In this document: piece after piece, positions 22,396 through 33,269 of the stretch
Layout: every line of letters starts with the position of its first letter
Position numbering within the stretch: the first letter of the stretch is position 1
Assembly: GCA_032164245.1 (NCBI GenBank)
Contig: JAVMKO010000006.1
Coordinates: 103,805,310-103,869,309, forward strand
Length of the DNA stretch: 64,000 bases
Source of the DNA: Sternotherus odoratus
Lineage: Eukaryota; Chordata; Testudines; Kinosternidae
Direction of reading: 5' to 3'
The notes under the pieces: generated by a model
What the model was told of the DNA's origin: nothing
What the model saw: the letters and a program-made list of their open reading frames with translations, nothing else
Database searches by the model: none
Made by a program: the position numbers and the translations under genes

Positions 22396-23086
22396 TTCCT
22401 GATAGTCAGGGGCGGGGCTAAGGCTCAGCCAATGAACAGAGGCTTCTAGATTTCGAACCTTGTTCAGAAGCTCACAGCTTCCAGCTGCTGGTCACAGCAC
22501 ATGGGCCTTCAAACAGACAGACACAAGCTCAGCGCACAGCGAGTAACCCCTAAACACACACACTACAGACAATCTACTTATCCCAAGGGAACCTTATTTG
22601 CTTCACCTGGAGAACTCCCTCACAAAACTCCCCATTGGCAGCCCTGGTCGCCAAGCACAGACTGGGGTTGTAACTGCGGGGATGGAACAAGGGGCAGGAC
22701 AGACTCGGGGACAGCGCGGCTGGGGGATTTTTGTACCACAGCTCTGCCCTGGAGGTGCTGGATGATCCTGATGGGGCTTCTTCTGAAGACAGGTCCTCCT
22801 CCAGCTGGGCCATGGGGTGGGGCAGAGAGGGCCCCACCCTGCCCCTCCCACAGGCACCCCCAGCCCCATCAGCCTCAGGGCTCCGTGGCTGTCACCCCCC
22901 CTCCCCATCATCAGGGGAGGCCGGAGCTCCCCCGACTCTGCCGCAGGGCGTGGCTGTGTCACTCCCACTGGTGTCAGTGGGGCTCCCGTGGCTCAAACCT
23001 GGGGCCTTGGTGAGCCAATGGGCACAGGGTGTTACTAGTCCCCCACCGCCCCCATCCTCCCACCTGTCCCCTGGGTCCTCCCTCAC

Positions 23087-23286
23087 CTGCAAGGAGGGAC
23101 CCTTCCGCCTCAGGGCTCTCAGACCCCATGGAGGGGCTGCTGGCCCCTAGGGAGTGGGCGGAGCTGCTGGTCCCAGGGCCAGAGTCGGCCAGCTCCTGCT
23201 CTGGGGCAGCCCGGGGCTCCGCAGTGGCCGGGATGGTGGAGGGCCCCTGCTTGGCCCCGGGGTGCGGCTCCTGGCTCCTCTGATTC
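23087..23286 (-). CDS. Candidate second coding exon of an unidentified gene
   Basis: The minus strand has an acceptor (ggcttccttcacag at 23287, or seven bases further, ...gaatcag, which keeps the frame of the exon upstream). It also has a strong donor (CTTGCAG|gtgagg, exon edge 23087). With the frame-keeping acceptor the exon reads an acidic, Ser/Pro/Ala-rich segment (RSQEPHPGAKQGPS, later SSPSMGSESPEAEGS). It is low in complexity, so frame alone is weak evidence. Confidence 0.35.
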
Positions 23287-23390
23287 CTGTGAAGGAAGCC
23301 GCAGAGCCGCCCTGCCCGGCTCCCGCCCTCTCCTGGGTCCCTCCTCCACAGCAGGACCCTAGGCCACCTCCGTCTGGGCCCGGAAGGTAC

Positions 23391-23568
23391 CTCAGGGTCT
23401 GCCACGGGAGCCTTGCTCCTCCTCCAGAAGGTCAGGGAGCTGCTCTTCTTCCCCTCCACGGAGACAGAGGGGCCGCTCTCCTCCTGGGGGAGCCGGCCGC
23501 TGCTCTCCACTGGCTCCGGAGCCACCTTCCCAGACTTCCTCCTCAGCAACCGTCTCAGACGCTCCATC
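23391..23568 (-). CDS. Candidate first coding exon (basic N-terminus)
   Basis: On the minus strand the acceptor cagtttcag is followed by G and an ATG (23567). The exon reads MERLRRLLRRKSGKVAPEP, then SVEGKKSSSLTFWRRSK, and ends at a good donor (CCTGAG|gtacc, edge 23391). An Arg/Leu-rich start followed by 'FWRR' reminds me of N-termini predicted for some sauropsid MROH-like (maestro heat-like repeat) proteins, but no HEAT repeats follow in this window and I cannot confirm it. A 5' UTR exon upstream is implied by the acceptor before the ATG. The neighbouring candidate exon at 23087-23286 would follow it. Confidence 0.4.
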
Positions 23569-24140
23569 CTGAAACTGAGTGGGGAGCAGCCATGGGTCTG
23601 GGTTCAAGGCAGCCCCTCATCAATGTGCCTCTTCCTCAGTCCCCCTCCCCTCTGCTGAGGCAATGTCTCCTCACCGCACACCCCACCCAGGGCAGGGGGG
23701 CTGCTGTCCACACACACTGGCAGCAGCTCACAGCACAGGCTGCTCCCAACGTTCCCCCTCCCCCCTGGGGCCCTGTGATACTGGGAGAGTCTCGTCCTTC
23801 CAGAGCCGTGGGGCTCTCTGATGGACAAGCAGCTCCCTCCACCCCAGTGGGCCCCGCTCCCTCCCCGGCCAGAGAAAGAGCAGAACCCGGATGTCACAAG
23901 GGGCCGGTCCTAGGTGGGAGGAGTCGCTCTCAGTCCCCCTGATTTCACTGATTGTGGTTGTGGGTGTTCAGCACCTGGCAGGTTCTGCCCTCCCCAAAGA
24001 CTCTCGCCGGGGGGAACGATCTCCGACAAGGGAAGGCTGGGAGCCCCATTGCTGGGCCATTTCCCACCTCCCCGGGGATGGCTCTGGAGATCTCCACTCC
24101 CTCGCTCCAGATGGGGAAGCACTGGGTGGTGGATACTCAC

Positions 24141-24198
24141 CGATGCGGAGTCCCTCCTCCTCGATCTCCAGCACCCGGGTGGAATGTGAGGGTGCTGC
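24141..24198 (-). CDS. Short exon-like segment (58 bases), unidentified
   Basis: Minus strand: acceptor tttgaccag, 58 bases, donor CATCG|gtgagtat. One frame is open and reads SHSTRVLEIEEEGLRIG. It lies upstream of the candidate first coding exon at 23568, so it could be an earlier exon of the same gene or a non-coding leader exon. Confidence 0.3.
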
Positions 24199-24199
24199 C

Positions 24200-25930
24200 T
24201 GGTCAAAGGTGGAAGCCGGGAGATGGAAAACGGCTGTGAAAACAAGACGATGTTTTATTGCCAGGGGATGGATAAACTCAGCCTAGCACCCTGGGGGATC
24301 ACAGCACTGACCTGAAACCAGAAGCACACCCCCCATCTTCAGGTCTCCTAGTACCTCATGCACATTCCTGAAGCGCGATGACCCCAGGGCTGTGTCCCCA
24401 GTCCCACTGATGGAAACAGAGGCCTTCCCAGGAGAAGTCACTGCCTCAGGGTCACAGAGGGAGTCAGGGATAGAGCCAGGGATGGAGCCCAGGAATCCTT
24501 TCTCCAGGTTCCCACACACACCACTAGAGGATACTCCCTTCCAGAGCTGGGAAGTGCCAGTGGGACTCTATTCCCAGTCTCCCTGGTTCTGAGTGGGACC
24601 TGTTGTAGTGAGTGAGGCAGGGGGTTGGGAGTCTGGACTCCTGGCTTTCGTTGGCAGTTTTCCTCTATTCCCAGTCTCCTCGGTGCTGAGTGGGACCTAT
24701 GGAGGTGGGGAACTCTTCATCCCTAGAAATTTGTAAGGCCCAGCTTGACAAAGAGAATCATCTATTTTAAATGAAGGGTGAAATTTAGGACAATCTCTTA
24801 AATAATTGAAATAGAAGAGGAAAATATAACAAAGTGGAACATGTTCAGGTGACAGCTCAGGCCCTGGAAGCAAAGTTAGCTGAAATGTGAACCGATCACT
24901 GGACAACTGTAGCTTCCTTGAAAGGGGCAGAAAATATTTTCTTCATTTCGGTTGATTCCAATAGTTCAGTTCAATCTACGAGTTCCAGGCCGGCTCGAAC
25001 GTTGTCGTCACCCCAAGAAATAAAATAAAAAAGGCCCCATGCCAAGCACAACCCCCAAACAAAAACCCCCCAAAACAACCAACCCTGAGCACTGCCCTGC
25101 CGAAAACCCCCTCCCCAACAACACCCGCTCCTGGGTGGGCAACCCTGCCGAAACAACACCCCCTCCCAGGAGGGCTGCCCTGCCCCACGAAACAACCCCC
25201 CCCCGTGCACTGCCCTGCGAAACAATGCCCCCTAGGTGGGGCCCTCCCGCCCCACCAAAACAACCCCTCCCCTGGGTGGGCCTCCCTAGTTCATAAGTTT
25301 AGAAACACGTGGAGACCCGAACGTATCATTTCACTTCACTAACCACACAGCAAATTTCCTTGGTTTAAGAAATCAGCTAGTTTTCAAGGCAAAACATGTT
25401 GACACAACTTTGTTTCTTATGCTTCTCTTTCTAGCTCTAGCATGACTTTGGTGTGCGACCAAAGAGAGGTCACTTCTTTTCTCTTTACCTCTGTATCGTG
25501 GGGATGGAGACAATTCTCTAAGTCCCAGCAGGAGAGAGAGTTGAGCACGACAGGCGTGTTAGAGCCCTGGTGCTCTGAAGGAGAATGAGTGAGTGTTGTT
25601 TGGGGCAAGAATCCCGACGGCTTTGCTCCTTGTCCCCCATCCAAAGCCAATAACACATCTCTGTGTTTGCAGTCATGAGTTAGACATTCTCAGCACCCCT
25701 CTGTCTCCCACAGCCTATGGGGGTTCCTTGGATGATGGAGGCTTGGTTGCTAAGAGGACAGGGATTTTTTTACTGGCTTCCTGGGTGTTCCTAGCCAATG
25801 GGGGTCTCAGTCTGGCCTCATAGGCCCACCCCCCCAGACACTAAAGATCAGGGTGGATTGATTTCATTCCAGATGTTTTGTATTTGTATTTTTGAGTTAT
25901 TTTCCTAATCAAAGATTGATTCTCATGAAA
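24200..25930. other. Mostly non-coding; C-rich degenerate tandem repeat at 25020-25285
   Basis: Between about 25020 and 25285 a pyrimidine-rich repeat of loosely 30-35 bases recurs (words 'aacaacccc', 'ctgccctgcc', 'caggtgggc'). The rest has no recognisable gene. Duplicated 'gactcctggc' style words belong to old tRNA-derived SINE debris. Confidence 0.4.
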
Positions 25931-25934
25931 TTCT

Positions 25935-26205
25935 CAGTGGTGGCAGATGACAGAACAAGGAGCAATGGCCTCAAGTTGCTGTGTGGAGGTTTAGGAAACA
26001 CTATTTCCCTAGGAGGGTGGTGAAGCACTGGAATCGGTTCCCTAGGGAGGTGGTGGAATCTCCATCCTTAGAAGTTTTTAATGCTAAACTTGCTAAAACC
26101 CTAGCTGGGATGATTTAGTTGGGGTTGGTCCTGCTTTAAGCAAGGGGGTGGACTAGATGATCTCCTGAGCCCTGTTCCAGCCCTACCTTCTATGATTCTA
26201 TGAAC
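25935..26205 (+). mobile_element. CR1 LINE 3' end
   Basis: Plus-strand match to the same CR1 segment seen at 1-402: 'ctcagtggtggcagatgac', 'gaagcactggaatcgg', 'gatgatttagttgggg', ending in 'tctatgattctatga'. Confidence 0.9.
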
Positions 26206-27161
26206 AGGTCACCCTGAAAACACGTTGACTTGCTGGTTTTGCAGGATACATAAAAACAAAAAGGTTGGCCGAAGTGAAAAAAAAGGGTTTGAAACAAACT
26301 GAGGTTTGTTACTGCATTGAACTGATTGTTCCTGCTCATAAATGTCCTTCCAGATGTTAGTAGTAGCTCACATTTCCTTCTCTCTAGAGTTTATACATTA
26401 CAAGAGGAAAAGAAGCCTTCATCCTTTTCCATCTCCCAATCAGTGTTTTACATTGGAATGAAGTAGCTGCATCAACTGAACTGAAGAAAATATTCTTTCT
26501 GCACCTCTGTTACGGAGGCCCAGCTAAGAGGTGGTGGGAGGGGCAGGAACGCTGTCTCCATCCCCCGCCCAGTAGCAATGGCACAGGATGTTGCCACAAA
26601 ACCTACATTTTATTGCCAAATTGTCTAAACCATTCCTCTGCTTCACTTCCTGGTTTATGTGTCAAATCTACCAAACCTTCCCCTTGACAGTCACTGCCCA
26701 GGTGGTACTGCAGGCAGAGGAACCTGAGCAGTAACATTGTGACATCAGAGGTAACTTGGCCGCCTGTCCCTCACTGACTCCACTAGCCCCAAGCACAAGC
26801 CCTGAGCCTGCAACCTGCCTTGCTCATTTGCTGATTTATGCAAATCACTGGTGGAGAGTCAGCCATGACTGGCTGAATTCACTCTAAGGTCACAATGCCC
26901 TTCAGCTCACAGCCCTAATGTAAGGGGCCCAGTGTGGAAACGAGGCTTTTCTGGGGGTGTAATTTTCCAATTGTCACCAAAAATCAACGAGGTTCTTCCC
27001 ACGGATCCCTAGAAATTCCCTGACGTTTTGGAATCAATTGGATGTAGCCTTCAAAAATATCACCTTGCAGACAGACAAAGAAATGCCGTTGAATTGAGTC
27101 TTAGGCCTCACTTAGGACACAATATTCTAGGGGTAGTTGCACTAATGCCCAGTACAGAGAT
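26206..27161. other. Non-coding, nothing recognised
   Basis: A+T-rich intergenic sequence with no open frame, repeat arm or splice pair worth reporting. Confidence 0.4.
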
Positions 27162-27169
27162 ATCAAACT

Positions 27170-27664
27170 CAGGGCTGGCGACAGGGGGGTACTACGGGTA
27201 CAGCTGTACCGGGCCCCCCGACTTTAGGGGGGCCCCAGTACACCGCTGTACCCGTAGTCATCCCCCCTTGTTGCCGGCCTGGAGAGCGGGGAAGGGGTGG
27301 GGAGGTGGTGCGGCTCTCCTCCGGAGGAGCGCGCGTGTCCCCGGCAGGAGCATTGAGCCCGGCCGGCGGCAGCGGCGCAGTCCGGGGGAGAAAGGGAGGA
27401 GGGGAGAACAGCAAGGCCGGCTCACGCCGCTCCCGGGCTCTCGCTCCTGCTGCCGCCAGCTGTCAGCTGGGGGGGAGCGCCGGCTGGGCTGGGGGGGGGA
27501 GGCTGGGCTGGGGGGGCCCCAGCCGCTGTCGGCTGGGCTGGGGGGGGCCGGCTGGGCTGATGGGGGCAGCCGCTGTCGGCTGGGTTGGGGGGGGGGCCCG
27601 GCTGGGCTGGGGGGCCCCCAAACTATCAGAGTAGGGGGCCCCCAAATTTCTGTCGCCGGCCCTG
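27170..27664. mobile_element. 495-bp non-autonomous hAT element with G-rich interior
   Basis: Termini CAGGGCTGGCGACAG and CTGTCGCCGGCCCTG are inverted repeats (one mismatch). The 8-base target duplication atcaaact is perfect (27162-27169 and 27665-27672). Inside, an inverted repeat pairs actacgggtacagc (about 27190) with gctgtacccgtagt (about 27258). The right half (27475-27630) is a minisatellite of 'ggctgggctgggggg' units, dense in G runs. Open frames across it are compositional. Confidence 0.85.
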
Positions 27665-27699
27665 ATCAAACTTCTCCACTGCTCCCTGAGGATCTGCTT

Positions 27700-29394
27700 G
27701 GATAGAGTCCCCCATCCTGTACATAAAGCCGAGATTTTTCTTACCTTCTACACCGATGACAATTTCTTTAAAAAAAATCCTCACACCAGTGACCAGATAG
27801 CTCACTGAATCTCCTCCACACCAATCCACTGACAGCTCGTGAGCTGGAGACCTCCTACAGCCAGGCTACAGGGGGTCTCTGAGGTCCCCCCTACCCCGCA
27901 TCCCTGTCCTGCCCAGCTGTTGTCAAGGGACCGCTGTGAGGTCACAGCCGCCTCACTACGTTTGGCCAATAAGCAGAGTTCCTGCCCAAGGCCTTTGTGA
28001 AGTCACTGCCACCCCCACCTTTCCCTTGCAGGCCTGATGTCTGCCCTGGACAGCCCGGTGGGATGGTTGAGCTGCACCCCGGAGCTCCCCACTTGCTCAT
28101 TATTGATTCTGAGGAGCAAGCAGGCCCCCCAGTAAAACAGCAAAGACTGTTCCTCACCCCACACTGAGTTTTTCATAGAGTGTTAAATAATTCGATCTCC
28201 TAATCTGGCCTCTATTTCATGGGTTATGAAATTTCACTCCCTTTGCACCATATTAAGCTCCATTGCTTATAATTCACTAAAAGGCACTTTGCAGAATGAC
28301 AGCCAATTGTGATGTGAGGACACAAGAAAACAGAAACTCCACCTCGCCCCTGGATAATTCGTGTCCGTGCCTAGTCTCACTCACTGTCAAAAATGGGTCT
28401 CTTCCTTCTCATTTGAATTTCTCTGACTTCAACTGACAGCAATTGGTTCTTGTGCCTTTCTTGGTGAGATTGACTTGGCCCTGGCCCCGTGATATCCGAT
28501 CTCCCCATGCTGCTGGGATCCCCTGAGCCAGGAGTACCCAGTAGGGACGTCCTAGCTGTTAGTCCGCCGGGCTGGGGACAGGACTCTCTGTGGGGATATC
28601 AGATGCACTTCCAGAGGCAGGGCAGAAGCGAGTGCACTGCAGCAGCCCAGTATTGGGCTCAGGGCTTTGGCCGTGGCAGCCTCTGCTCCAGCCACGTCTC
28701 TGGATGCTCAGACTCAGGGCTTCTGACCCCCGCAGCTGCAGCCAGGGCTGGGGCGCTGGGCTCAGGACTTTCATGCCCCTCCCCACTCCTGCTGGTGCTC
28801 TGGGCACCTGGGCTCGGGGCTTCTGCCTGGCATCTGCAGCTGGGGCTCGGGGCTCCCCTTGCAGTTCCTTCTGGGGCTCAGGTGTCCGTGTTTCTGGATG
28901 CCCCCAAATTGGTCAAGGCCCTTCTGTTAATCTGCCAGGGGAAGAGTAGGTCGGAGCCCTCAGCTGAGGTGCTCCCAGCAGCAAAAACCCATCTCCACAT
29001 CTGGGACCCTCCTCTATCTTCAGAAAGGTTGCTGGCTGCTAGTCTCAGAGCCCAGCTCTGAAGGCAGCACAGATGTAGAGGGGTCACAGCATTGCCACCC
29101 TCACAACAACCTCGGAACTCCCCTATTCTCCCATTTTGGTCACCCCCCCACCAAACAAAATGTCATTGAGATGGACGTGTTCCCAAGGCATTGTGAATTT
29201 CAAGGAATCAACATTTCCCAGCTGAAAAAAAAGTGTTCTGCTGGAAACCTTTCAACGTTTTTCAGAGTGGGAGCTGTGTGGTCTGTATCAGCAAAAACAA
29301 CGAAGAGTCCTCAAGTTAGCAAATGTCCAAATGAAGGTTGCCCTGACACCCTTAATTCGGTCCTCTTGTGCATTTGCATGATGACGCAGACTTT
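27700..29394. other. Non-coding or unassigned
   Basis: Scattered frames up to 190 codons (28489-29061) occur on both strands with no motif or consistent splice signals. Nothing is named. Confidence 0.3.
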
Positions 29395-29755
29395 AAGTAC
29401 ATGATCCTGTTTTATTTCCACAAGACCCCTGCCCTATTCAGTGCCCAGGATTTTCTGCTGTGTGAATTGAAGGAGTCTGTTGTCTGTAGGATCCCTGCCT
29501 CGTTTATTGCTTTGAGCAGGGGGTTGGGCTAGATGAGCTCCTGAGGTCCCTTCCACCCCTGATATTCTCTCATTAATGTTGCATTGGCAATGGTCATTCT
29601 GGTATTTCCTAACTTGAGAGTTCCTGATTTTGAAACCTTTTAGTCCTTTGTCATAAAGGTTGGTCTCATCAGTAAAGTAAGCCATAAAAATTAGGAAATA
29701 CACAGAGTTGCTTTGGTTGCGATGTATCTGTTATTTGTCTGTTTAGTGTCTATAG
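29395..29755 (+). repeat. Dispersed repeat, copy 1, with an embedded CR1 tail
   Basis: Shares blocks with 38838-39150: 'tctgtaggatccctgcctc', 'cattctggtatttcc', 'taacttgag' and 'tttgaaaccttttag/a'. In this copy a CR1 3' tip (gagcagggggttgggctag... at about 29514-29575) sits between the first and second blocks, where copy 2 runs on uninterrupted. Family unknown. Confidence 0.6.
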
Positions 29756-30688
29756 GGTCAGGGAATAAAGGGATCGGTTCTACATCAGCCACAGAGCGCA
29801 TATCCCAACATTCACATAAACCTTTGCAAAACTTTTAAAGATTAATGCACCTGCATGTGATTATCCCCTGTTCCCCAGAGAAATACAATGTATTTTAATG
29901 AGTCTGCCCATGCTTGTCTTGATGATCAGAGCTCAAAAGGTGCTATAGGATTCTCTCCCAAAATGATGCTATGCCAAACATAAACACACTTCCACCTATA
30001 CTTTGAAATCAAGAAAGCCACCATCTCTCAGAAGGAAGTAGTGAACGGTATTTCCATTACAATAGAACTGAAATCTCCTTTTGTTAGTTATTATAGGAAA
30101 CAACTTTTCAGGTTACCTTGCACAAGGCTGAAATTCGCAGATGTCAACTTGTTGATTATTTGAATCTGAAATGCAGCCATGTTTGTTTCAGGATAAAATT
30201 ATAGTCTTGAAGGGGTCCTGCTCTCTGGTGAGCATTATATAGATGTGTTTATATTAGTATTTCCTCTGATGTTTTTAACACCATCTTTCTTTGAATTATA
30301 TAAAGGGGAATTCCACCATCTCTTTTGAGAGGACTTTTGGCTTTCATATTAGGCCCTGTCTTCACTACCACTTTAAATCGATGTTAACGACGTTAGGTCG
30401 AATTAAATGTGTACCTGTCTTCACATACATGCCCTTAACGTCGATGTAAAGGGCCCTCAAGATCGATCTTGGAACTCCAGCCTAACCAGAGACATAAGGC
30501 TAATCTCGACGTTCCAAGCTCGACCGTGGGCTAGTGAAGACGGAACCCGACATTAATAGCCTCCAGAGGCTGTCCCACAATGCTCCATTCTGACCGCTCT
30601 GGACTGCCTCACTACTGCTCCACTGTGACCGCTCTGCACTGCACTCTGAACTCGCTGCTCTGGCCAGGTAGATAAGACCCGGGAACAT

Positions 30689-31328
30689 TTGAATGCCATT
30701 TCCTGTTTGGTCAGCGTGGCCAGCTCACCTGAACTGATCAGTCGCCATTCAGAGCAATCAGCAGCACTAGCCGCCATGCAGAGCTCAGCATCACAAGACT
30801 CCATGCAGAGCTCATCTACCCTGGAGACCAGCCAGAGGAGAAGAGCTCCAGCATGGTCCACTCGTGAGGTGCTGGATCTCATCGCTATCTGGGGAGAGGA
30901 ATCCGTGATGTTGGAACTACGAAACAACAAACGGAATGCCAACACCTATGGAAGGATCTCCAAGGCCATGCTAGAAAGGGGCCACAACAGGGACACCACA
31001 CAGTGCCGCGTGAAAATTAAGGAGCTGCGGCAATCGTTCCAGAAAGCCAAAGAGGCAAACGGACGATCAGGGGGCGCGCCATGGACATGCAGGTTCTACA
31101 ATGAACTAAATGCGATAATGGGGGGCGCCCCCACCACCATCGCGCCGGTCTGCGTGGACTCCACCGATGGGATAATCGTCAGGGAGGAGACTGATTCCGA
31201 GGAGGACGACCATGAAGAACAGGAAAATCTCACGGAGCAGCAGGAGCCCAGCGGAGAACCCATGTTCCCAGAGAGCCAGGAGCTGTTTGTCACCCTGGAG
31301 CCAGTACCCTCCCAAGCCTCCCAGGGGG
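30689..31328 (+). CDS. Harbinger Myb/SANT-like protein, exon 1
   Basis: The second protein of PIF/Harbinger elements, needed with the transposase for DNA binding and nuclear import. After a Ser-rich leader the trihelix/MADF-like domain reads RRAPAWSTREVLDLIAIWGE, then NTYGRISKAMLERGHNRDT, QCRVKIKELRQSFQKAKEAN and TCRFYNELNAIMGG. An acidic stretch (EETDSEEDDHEEQE) follows. The exon ends at a consensus donor (CAGGGGG|gtaagt) one base into a codon, which fits exon 2 exactly. An in-frame ATG at 30777 (MQSSAS...) is an alternative start, closer to the usual start of this family. Confidence 0.8.
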
Positions 31329-32410
31329 GTAAGTGTTTCTTTTTTAAGGGATTACATGACGCGTGATTTTGTAAAGGAAGCATTTATTAATGAGTAACTT
31401 GCCCTAAGGACTTAGCATGCTTTCATTGCTGGTCAATTTCTACTCAAAGAGTTTGTCAATATACTCCGGGATTGACCATAAGTCCTCCGCGGACATTTCA
31501 AGGAAGCTATCCAGGAGGTAGCGATGAATCCAGCGCAGCAGATTTCTGGGGAGAGCCGCCTTATGTGGTCCCCCGTGATAGGACACCAACCCACGCCACG
31601 AAACTAGTAAGTTGTCTGGTATCATTGAGCAGGCTAGCATTGCGGCGTATGGACCAGGACTTTGCATGGAGTCAAGGAGCATGCGCTCCCTATCTCTTCG
31701 AGAAATTCTCAGCAAAGTGATGTCATTCAGGGTTGCCTGTTTGAGATACGGACTGCAATTAGTAGGGAGATAAAGATTCCCAGCTGCAAAGTACTCTTTT
31801 CTGCTGAGGACCGATCAACCGCACCCCCCCCCCCCCCACGAACGCTGACCGCGCCCCCCCCCAGCCCGCAGTGGTAGCTAGCAGGGAATCTGGGCAGTCT
31901 GCACGCGGTTGATTCCTCTTCAGATCCAATGCGCACCCCCCCCCCCACAGCCCGTGGCGGTAGCTAGCAGGGAATCTGAGCAGTCTGCACGCGGTCTGAA
32001 GAGCCCCCAAAAGACCTTAGCCCTTAGCGAGAGATTTTTTGGCATTTGCTTTGCAGTTTGCGGTTGCGGTGGGAGCCAGTCACGCGGTGGGGGGAAGGGG
32101 GCGGGGTTGCTCTACAGTATGCAGGCGCCACTTTTAACTTACCATGGCCGGCTGCACGGTGATTTCAGAAGCCGTCTTGGGCTGAGACACGCATATGTGT
32201 CTGAGATGCTCTGACTTTTCTGTGAGCTAGTCAGTCACTTTTAGGTGTAGAACATGACCTTGTACAGAAATCATATCAGGCCTCTGAATACTGAGGTTGC
32301 AAATGGCCTAGTACTCCCATTGTGTACCGTCCGAGACTGCATCTGCCTCCTAACCTTGAATGTATCTGTCTCATAACTTTCAAACTTTATTTTCCCACAC
32401 TCGCCCACAG
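31329..32410 (+). other. Intron of the Harbinger Myb-like gene, with a small tandem duplication
   Basis: Bounded by gtaagt and ...tcgcccacag. Within it about 50 bases (agcccg.ggtagctagcagg...gtctgcacgcggt) occur twice, at about 31861-31911 and 31949-32000. Each copy is preceded by a run of 9-15 Cs. Confidence 0.6.
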
Positions 32411-32961
32411 ATGACCAAGTATGTCAGAATCCCCCGGCCTCCTCCCGCCGTGCATCGCAGATAAGAAAGCGTAAAAAGAAAACGCGAATGCGCGATGAGA
32501 TGTTCAGTGAACTCGTGGAGAACTCGCGCGCTGAGGCAGCCCGCCAGACGGACTGGAGGGAAAGAATGATAGAGGCAAGGGATCGAGAGAGAGAGGCAAG
32601 GGATCGAGATAGAGAGGAAAGGAATCGAGAGAGGCAGGAATGGAGAGCCGCTGCAGAAAAGAGGGAAGCCGCTGAAGAAAAGAGGAAAGAGCGTGAGGAA
32701 AGACGCATGGATGCTTTCCTCCGCATAATGGAGGACCAGAGCGACATGCTGCGATCTCTGGTGGAGCTGCAGCATGCCCAAAGACCACCTCTGCAGCCCC
32801 TGTGTAATCACCTCCCCCCCTCCCCAACTCCCATAGCTTCCCCACCCAGACGCGGGGTGAGAACACGGGGGGGCAAGCTACGTGGGCCGCTCCACTCTAC
32901 CCCACAAGCCAGCAGAAGCAGCAGCAGCAGCAGCAGGCTGACGTTCTCGGAAAACTTTTAA
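32411..32961 (+). CDS. Harbinger Myb/SANT-like protein, exon 2
   Basis: Starts at a strong acceptor and continues the frame of exon 1, giving a protein of about 396 residues in all. It carries a basic cluster (RKRKKKTRMRDEMFSEL) and a very long charged helix of alternating Arg and Glu (about 32560-32710, RERQEWRAAAEKREAAEEKR). It then reads DAFLRIMEDQSDMLRSLVEL and a Pro- and Ser-rich tail. The same layout is usual for Harbinger Myb-like proteins in turtles. A polyadenylation signal (aataaa, about 33101) follows the stop. No stop or frameshift is seen, so it may still be translatable. Confidence 0.75.
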
Positions 32962-33269
32962 AAGCTGCTGTGTCTTGCCCACCCCTCCTCTCCCCCCTTC
33001 CCACCCCCCCCTCCTTTTCCCGCTCCTCCCCCACTGCGACTGCCGGTTTCCCTCCAGGATACCAGGACAGTGATCCCCTGTATTTGTATTTCCGATTAAC
33101 CAATAAAGGAACCATGATTTTTCAAACAGTGATTTTATTTCCTCTGCAAGCATGGGGATGGGGGAGGGAAAGCATGGGGAGGGGGGAGGGGGGAGGGAAA
33201 GCATGGGGAGGGGGGAGGGAAAGAGGGTTCAAGGGCAGCAGGCTTAGAGCACAGCAAGGGAGCAGATTC

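Noticed and set aside
25039..25296. Pro/Thr-rich frame resembling a mucin-like repeat
   Set aside because: Explained by the degenerate C-rich tandem repeat; frame is open on both strands.
27028..27705. 225-codon plus-strand frame
   Set aside because: Spans a hAT element and its target duplications, and is driven by the G-rich minisatellite.
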